Positions 32,101 through 34,039 of a DNA stretch of 34,039 nucleotides are shown here, one piece after another. A program made the translations under genes and the position numbers. Each line of letters begins with the position of its first letter. Within the stretch, counting starts at the first letter, position 1. Source of the DNA: Burkholderiales bacterium (lineage in GTDB: Bacteria > Pseudomonadota > Gammaproteobacteria > Burkholderiales > Burkholderiaceae_C); NCBI GenBank assembly GCA_003963005.1, contig RXJW01000123.1, forward strand, positions 1 through 34,039, given 5' to 3'. The notes under the pieces were generated by a model. The model was not told where the DNA came from. It ran no database searches and was given only the letters and a program-made list of their open reading frames with translations.

Positions 32101-32146
32101 TGATCCACAGGCGATCCACAGGCACCTGTGGATAACCTGTGGTTAA
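32101..32146. promoter_or_regulatory. Cluster of four DnaA-box-like 9-mers
   Basis: TGATCCACA (32101, one mismatch to TTATCCACA), CGATCCACA (32112, two mismatches), TGTGGATAA (32127, perfect box on the minus strand) and TGTGGTTAA (32138, one mismatch, minus strand) occur within 46 bp. The middle pair forms a perfect inverted repeat, ATCCACAGG-CA-CCTGTGGAT. An AT-rich TTAAAAATCC follows. Binding by DnaA is an inference from the consensus. Confidence 0.6.
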
Positions 32147-32170
32147 AAATCCTTGTTGGCAGCCTGCAAC

Positions 32171-32205
32171 GGCCGGAAAACCAATGCTGGTGCGGTTTCC
32201 CGGCC
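32171..32205 (+). other. 12-bp hairpin upstream of the small RNA candidate
   Basis: GGCCGGAAAACC (32171-32182) pairs with GGTTTCCCGGCC (32194-32205) with one A-C mismatch and an 11-nt loop. It covers the place where the -35 of the TACAAT promoter would be, so as DNA it could be an operator; as RNA a terminator lacking a direct T-run. Confidence 0.4.
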
Positions 32206-32217
32206 GGTCCTTTTGGC

Positions 32218-32223
32218 TACAAT
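32218..32223 (+). promoter_or_regulatory. -10 box (TACAAT) of the small RNA candidate
   Basis: GGCTACAAT at 32218-32223 would start transcription at about 32230, exactly at the 5' arm of the first hairpin of the downstream element. The -35 region (TTTCCC) is a poor match. Confidence 0.45.
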
Positions 32224-32229
32224 GGAAGC

Positions 32230-32293
32230 CCAACAAGCAGTTGCCATACCTTTTGTTGGAAGGCACGTCGCCTCTTCGACGTGCCTTTTTTTT
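32230..32293 (+). ncRNA. Candidate ~64-nt small RNA (or lepA attenuator leader)
   Basis: From the predicted start at about 32230 the transcript would fold into hairpin 1, CCAACAA/TTGTTGG (32230-32236 with 32253-32259), immediately followed by an 11-bp GC-rich terminator hairpin with loop CCTCTT and an 8-T run. The whole unit (promoter box, two contiguous hairpins, T-run) is self-contained. It could be an independent small RNA, or a leader that terminates transcription before lepA unless readthrough is allowed. No family assignment is made. Confidence 0.55.
32260..32293 (+). terminator. Strong intrinsic terminator upstream of lepA
   Basis: AAGGCACGTCG (32260-32270), loop CCTCTT, CGACGTGCCTT (32277-32287): 11 perfect base pairs, running into eight Ts (32286-32293). 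The clearest Rho-independent terminator in the window. Confidence 0.85.
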
Positions 32294-32397
32294 GTTTACG
32301 GCACGGCCCTCAGGGGCCCTCACATCGCCGCGCGATATGAGCCGCCAACGCAACGGCCTTGCCGTTGTGACTTCGGCCCCGCAGCGCAGCAGTCAGC

Positions 32398-34039
32398 ATG
32401 AACCACATCCGCAACTTCTCCATCATTGCCCACATCGACCACGGCAAGAGCACGCTGGCCGACCGGATCATTCAACGCTGCGGCGGCCTGAGCGATCGCG
32501 AGATGGAAGCGCAGGTGCTGGACTCGATGGACCTCGAGCGCGAGCGCGGCATCACGATCAAGGCGCAGACCGCTGCACTTCAATACAAGGCGCAGGACGG
32601 CCAGGTCTACAACCTCAACCTGATCGACACGCCCGGGCACGTCGACTTCTCTTATGAAGTGAGCCGGTCGCTGTCGGCCTGCGAGGGCGCGCTGCTGGTG
32701 GTGGATGCCTCGCAAGGTGTCGAGGCTCAGACGGTCGCCAACTGCTACACGGCGCTCGACCTAGGCGTCGAGGTGGTGCCGGTGCTGAACAAGATGGACC
32801 TGCCGTCGGCCGACCCGGACAACGCCAAAGCCGAGATCGAAGACGTCATCGGCATCGACGCCGAGAACGCCATTCCCTGCTCGGCCAAGACCGGCATGGG
32901 CATCGACGAGATCCTGGAGGCCGTCATCGCCCGCATGCCGCCGCCGCGCGGCAACCCGGACGCGCCGCCCCGCGCCATGATCATCGACGCCTGGTTCGAC
33001 AACTACGTCGGCGTCGTGATGCTGGTGCGCGTGGTGGACGGCGAGCTGCGCAAGGGCGAGCGCATCCGCATGATGGCGACCAACTCGGTCTACCCGATCG
33101 AGCATCTCGGCGTGTTCACGCCCAAGAGCGAGAACCGCGACGGCCTGAAGGCCGGCGAAGTGGGCTTCATCATCTGCGGCATCAAGGAACTGGCGGCCGC
33201 CAAGGTGGGCGACACGGTCACCCTCGAAAAGAAGCTGCCCAATAACGCCGGCCCGGCCACTGAAGCCCTGCCGGGCTTCAAGGAAATCCAGCCGCAGGTG
33301 TTCGCGGGCCTCTACCCGACCGAAGCCAGCGAGTACGACCAACTCCGCGACGCGCTGGAAAAGCTCAGCCTCAACGACTCCTCGCTGCGCTTCGAGCCCG
33401 AAGTGAGCCAGGCGCTGGGCTTCGGCTTCCGCTGCGGCTTCCTGGGCCTGCTGCACATGGAGATCGTGCAGGAGCGCCTGGAGCGCGAGTTCGACCAGGA
33501 CCTCGTCACGACCGCGCCCAGCGTCATCTACGAGGTGGAGCTCAACGACGGCACGGTGATGCAGGTGGAGAACCCCTCCCGCATGCCCGACCCGGGCCGC
33601 ATCCGCGAGATCCGCGAGCCGATCGTCACGGTGCACCTCTACATGCCACAGGACTACGTTGGCGTCGTCATGACGCTGGCCAACCAGAAGCGCGGTGTGC
33701 AGCTCAACATGGCCTACCACGGCAAGCAGGTCATGCTGACCTACGAGATCCCGCTGGCCGAGATCGTGCTGGACTTCTTCGACAAGCTGAAGTCCGCGTC
33801 CCGCGGCTATGCGTCCATGGACTACGAGTTCAAGGAGTACCGCGCGGCCGACGTGGTGAAGGTCGACATCCTGATCAACGGCGACAAGGTCGACCCGCTG
33901 GCCATGATCGTCCACCGCAGCCAGAGCCAGTACCGCGGCCGCGCGGTGGCGGCCAAGATGCGCGAGCAGATCCCGCGCCAGATGTACGACGTGGCCATCC
34001 AGGCCGCCATCGGCGCCAACATCATCGCCCGCGAGAACA
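32398..34039 (+). CDS. lepA: Elongation factor 4 (LepA), 3' end outside window
   Basis: The first 547 of about 600 residues of the ribosome-bound GTPase EF4/LepA. GTPase motifs: G1 AHIDHGKST (11-19), G3 DTPGH (77-81), G4 NKMD (131-134), G5 SAK (162-164). Then EF-G-like domains II, III and V, with the LepA-specific [20 protein letters not shown] and [17 protein letters not shown]. The C-terminal LepA domain has begun ([19 protein letters not shown]) when the window ends. Start ATG 32398 gives the standard [16 protein letters not shown]; the ribosome-binding site is weak (GCAGCAGTCAGC). It lies 104 bp after a strong terminator, and no own promoter is obvious. Confidence 0.97.
   Translation, partial: MNHIRNFSIIAHIDHGKSTLADRIIQRCGGLSDREMEAQVLDSMDLERERGITIKAQTAALQYKAQDGQVYNLNLIDTPGHVDFSYEVSRSLSACEGALLVVDASQGVEAQTVANCYTALDLGVEVVPVLNKMDLPSADPDNAKAEIEDVIGIDAENAIPCSAKTGMGIDEILEAVIARMPPPRGNPDAPPRAMIIDAWFDNYVGVVMLVRVVDGELRKGERIRMMATNSVYPIEHLGVFTPKSENRDGLKAGEVGFIICGIKELAAAKVGDTVTLEKKLPNNAGPATEALPGFKEIQPQVFAGLYPTEASEYDQLRDALEKLSLNDSSLRFEPEVSQALGFGFRCGFLGLLHMEIVQERLEREFDQDLVTTAPSVIYEVELNDGTVMQVENPSRMPDPGRIREIREPIVTVHLYMPQDYVGVVMTLANQKRGVQLNMAYHGKQVMLTYEIPLAEIVLDFFDKLKSASRGYASMDYEFKEYRAADVVKVDILINGDKVDPLAMIVHRSQSQYRGRAVAAKMREQIPRQMYDVAIQAAIGANIIAREN

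Larger units (their letters stand above)
31883..32397. other. 515-bp non-coding region between mucD and lepA, rich in signals
   Basis: This is the only long stretch in the window without a credible protein gene. Left to right it holds a 14-bp palindrome (31941-31954), a TAAAAT box (32026), a foldable element (32057-32094), a cluster of DnaA-box-like 9-mers (32101-32146), an AT-rich GGTTAAAAATCC segment, a 12-bp hairpin (32171-32205), a TACAAT box (32218) and a candidate small RNA ending in an intrinsic terminator (32293). Between 32294 and lepA I see no clear promoter; a GGCCCTCA direct repeat lies at about 32305-32322. Confidence 0.8.

Noticed and set aside
29624..32353. 909-codon leftward open frame across rpoE, rseA, mucD and the intergenic region
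   Set aside because: Runs through a strong terminator and the DnaA-box cluster; pure frame shadow.
32222..32401. Short rightward reading frame starting at the ATG after the TACAAT box
   Set aside because: The ATG lies inside the -10 region and the frame runs through the terminator hairpin, so it would not be transcribed as an mRNA from this promoter.

Overview
The window is chromosomal DNA from a high-GC betaproteobacterium, most likely order Burkholderiales. The basis is the gene order yceD-rpmF-plsX-fabH-fabD-fabG-acpP-fabF-(YgfX-like)-rpoE-rseA-mucD-lepA, the strong G/C bias at third codon positions (which opens long false antisense reading frames), and the type of each encoded protein. 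I see no insertion sequence, prophage, CRISPR array, rRNA or tRNA gene. All calls come from reading the sequence; no database search was run.

Left edge (1-1656): the 3' end of a GspE/PulE-type secretion ATPase gene and a complete GspF-type gene, overlapping by one base. Positions 1653-19328: a complete Wzx/Wzy-dependent exopolysaccharide locus in four transcription blocks. (a) A leftward, translationally coupled trio (4875-1653): a small exported protein, a five-helix membrane enzyme of the sulfatase/alkaline-phosphatase superfamily, and a PAPS-type sulfotransferase. (b) A rightward block (5041-14826): flippase, GT2, polymerase, 2OG-Fe(II) oxygenase, two GT4 enzymes, then three enzymes that should convert UDP-GlcNAc into a UDP-L-6-deoxyhexosamine. 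(c) A leftward export pair (17977-14840): multi-SLBB outer-membrane export protein and Wzz-type co-polymerase. (d) A rightward WecA/WbpL-type initiating phosphoglycosyltransferase (18198-19328). Together these predict a repeat unit begun with a HexNAc-phosphate, extended by at least three glycosyltransferases, containing an L-6-deoxyhexosamine (L-QuiNAc is my preferred inference because the reductase lacks the cupin epimerase domain), flipped, polymerised, exported, and probably sulfated.

Positions 19356-22742 hold housekeeping genes: RhlE-type RNA helicase, a leftward pair (RsmI-like methylase, YceF/Maf pyrophosphatase) and yceD. Positions 22918-28727 are rpmF and the fatty-acid genes plsX-fabH-fabD-fabG-acpP-fabF, with readable promoters, terminators and a possible structured rpmF leader. 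Positions 28743-31882 are the sigma-E block: YgfX-like membrane protein, rpoE, rseA and mucD, with no rseB between rseA and mucD.

The only long non-coding stretch (31883-32397, between mucD and lepA) is dense in signals: a 14-bp palindrome, a foldable element, a cluster of four DnaA-box-like 9-mers including one perfect box, a 12-bp hairpin, and a candidate ~64-nt small RNA with its own TACAAT box and a strong intrinsic terminator. The window ends inside lepA. The most promising new biology is the sulfo-modification trio of the polysaccharide locus and the mucD-lepA intergenic region.
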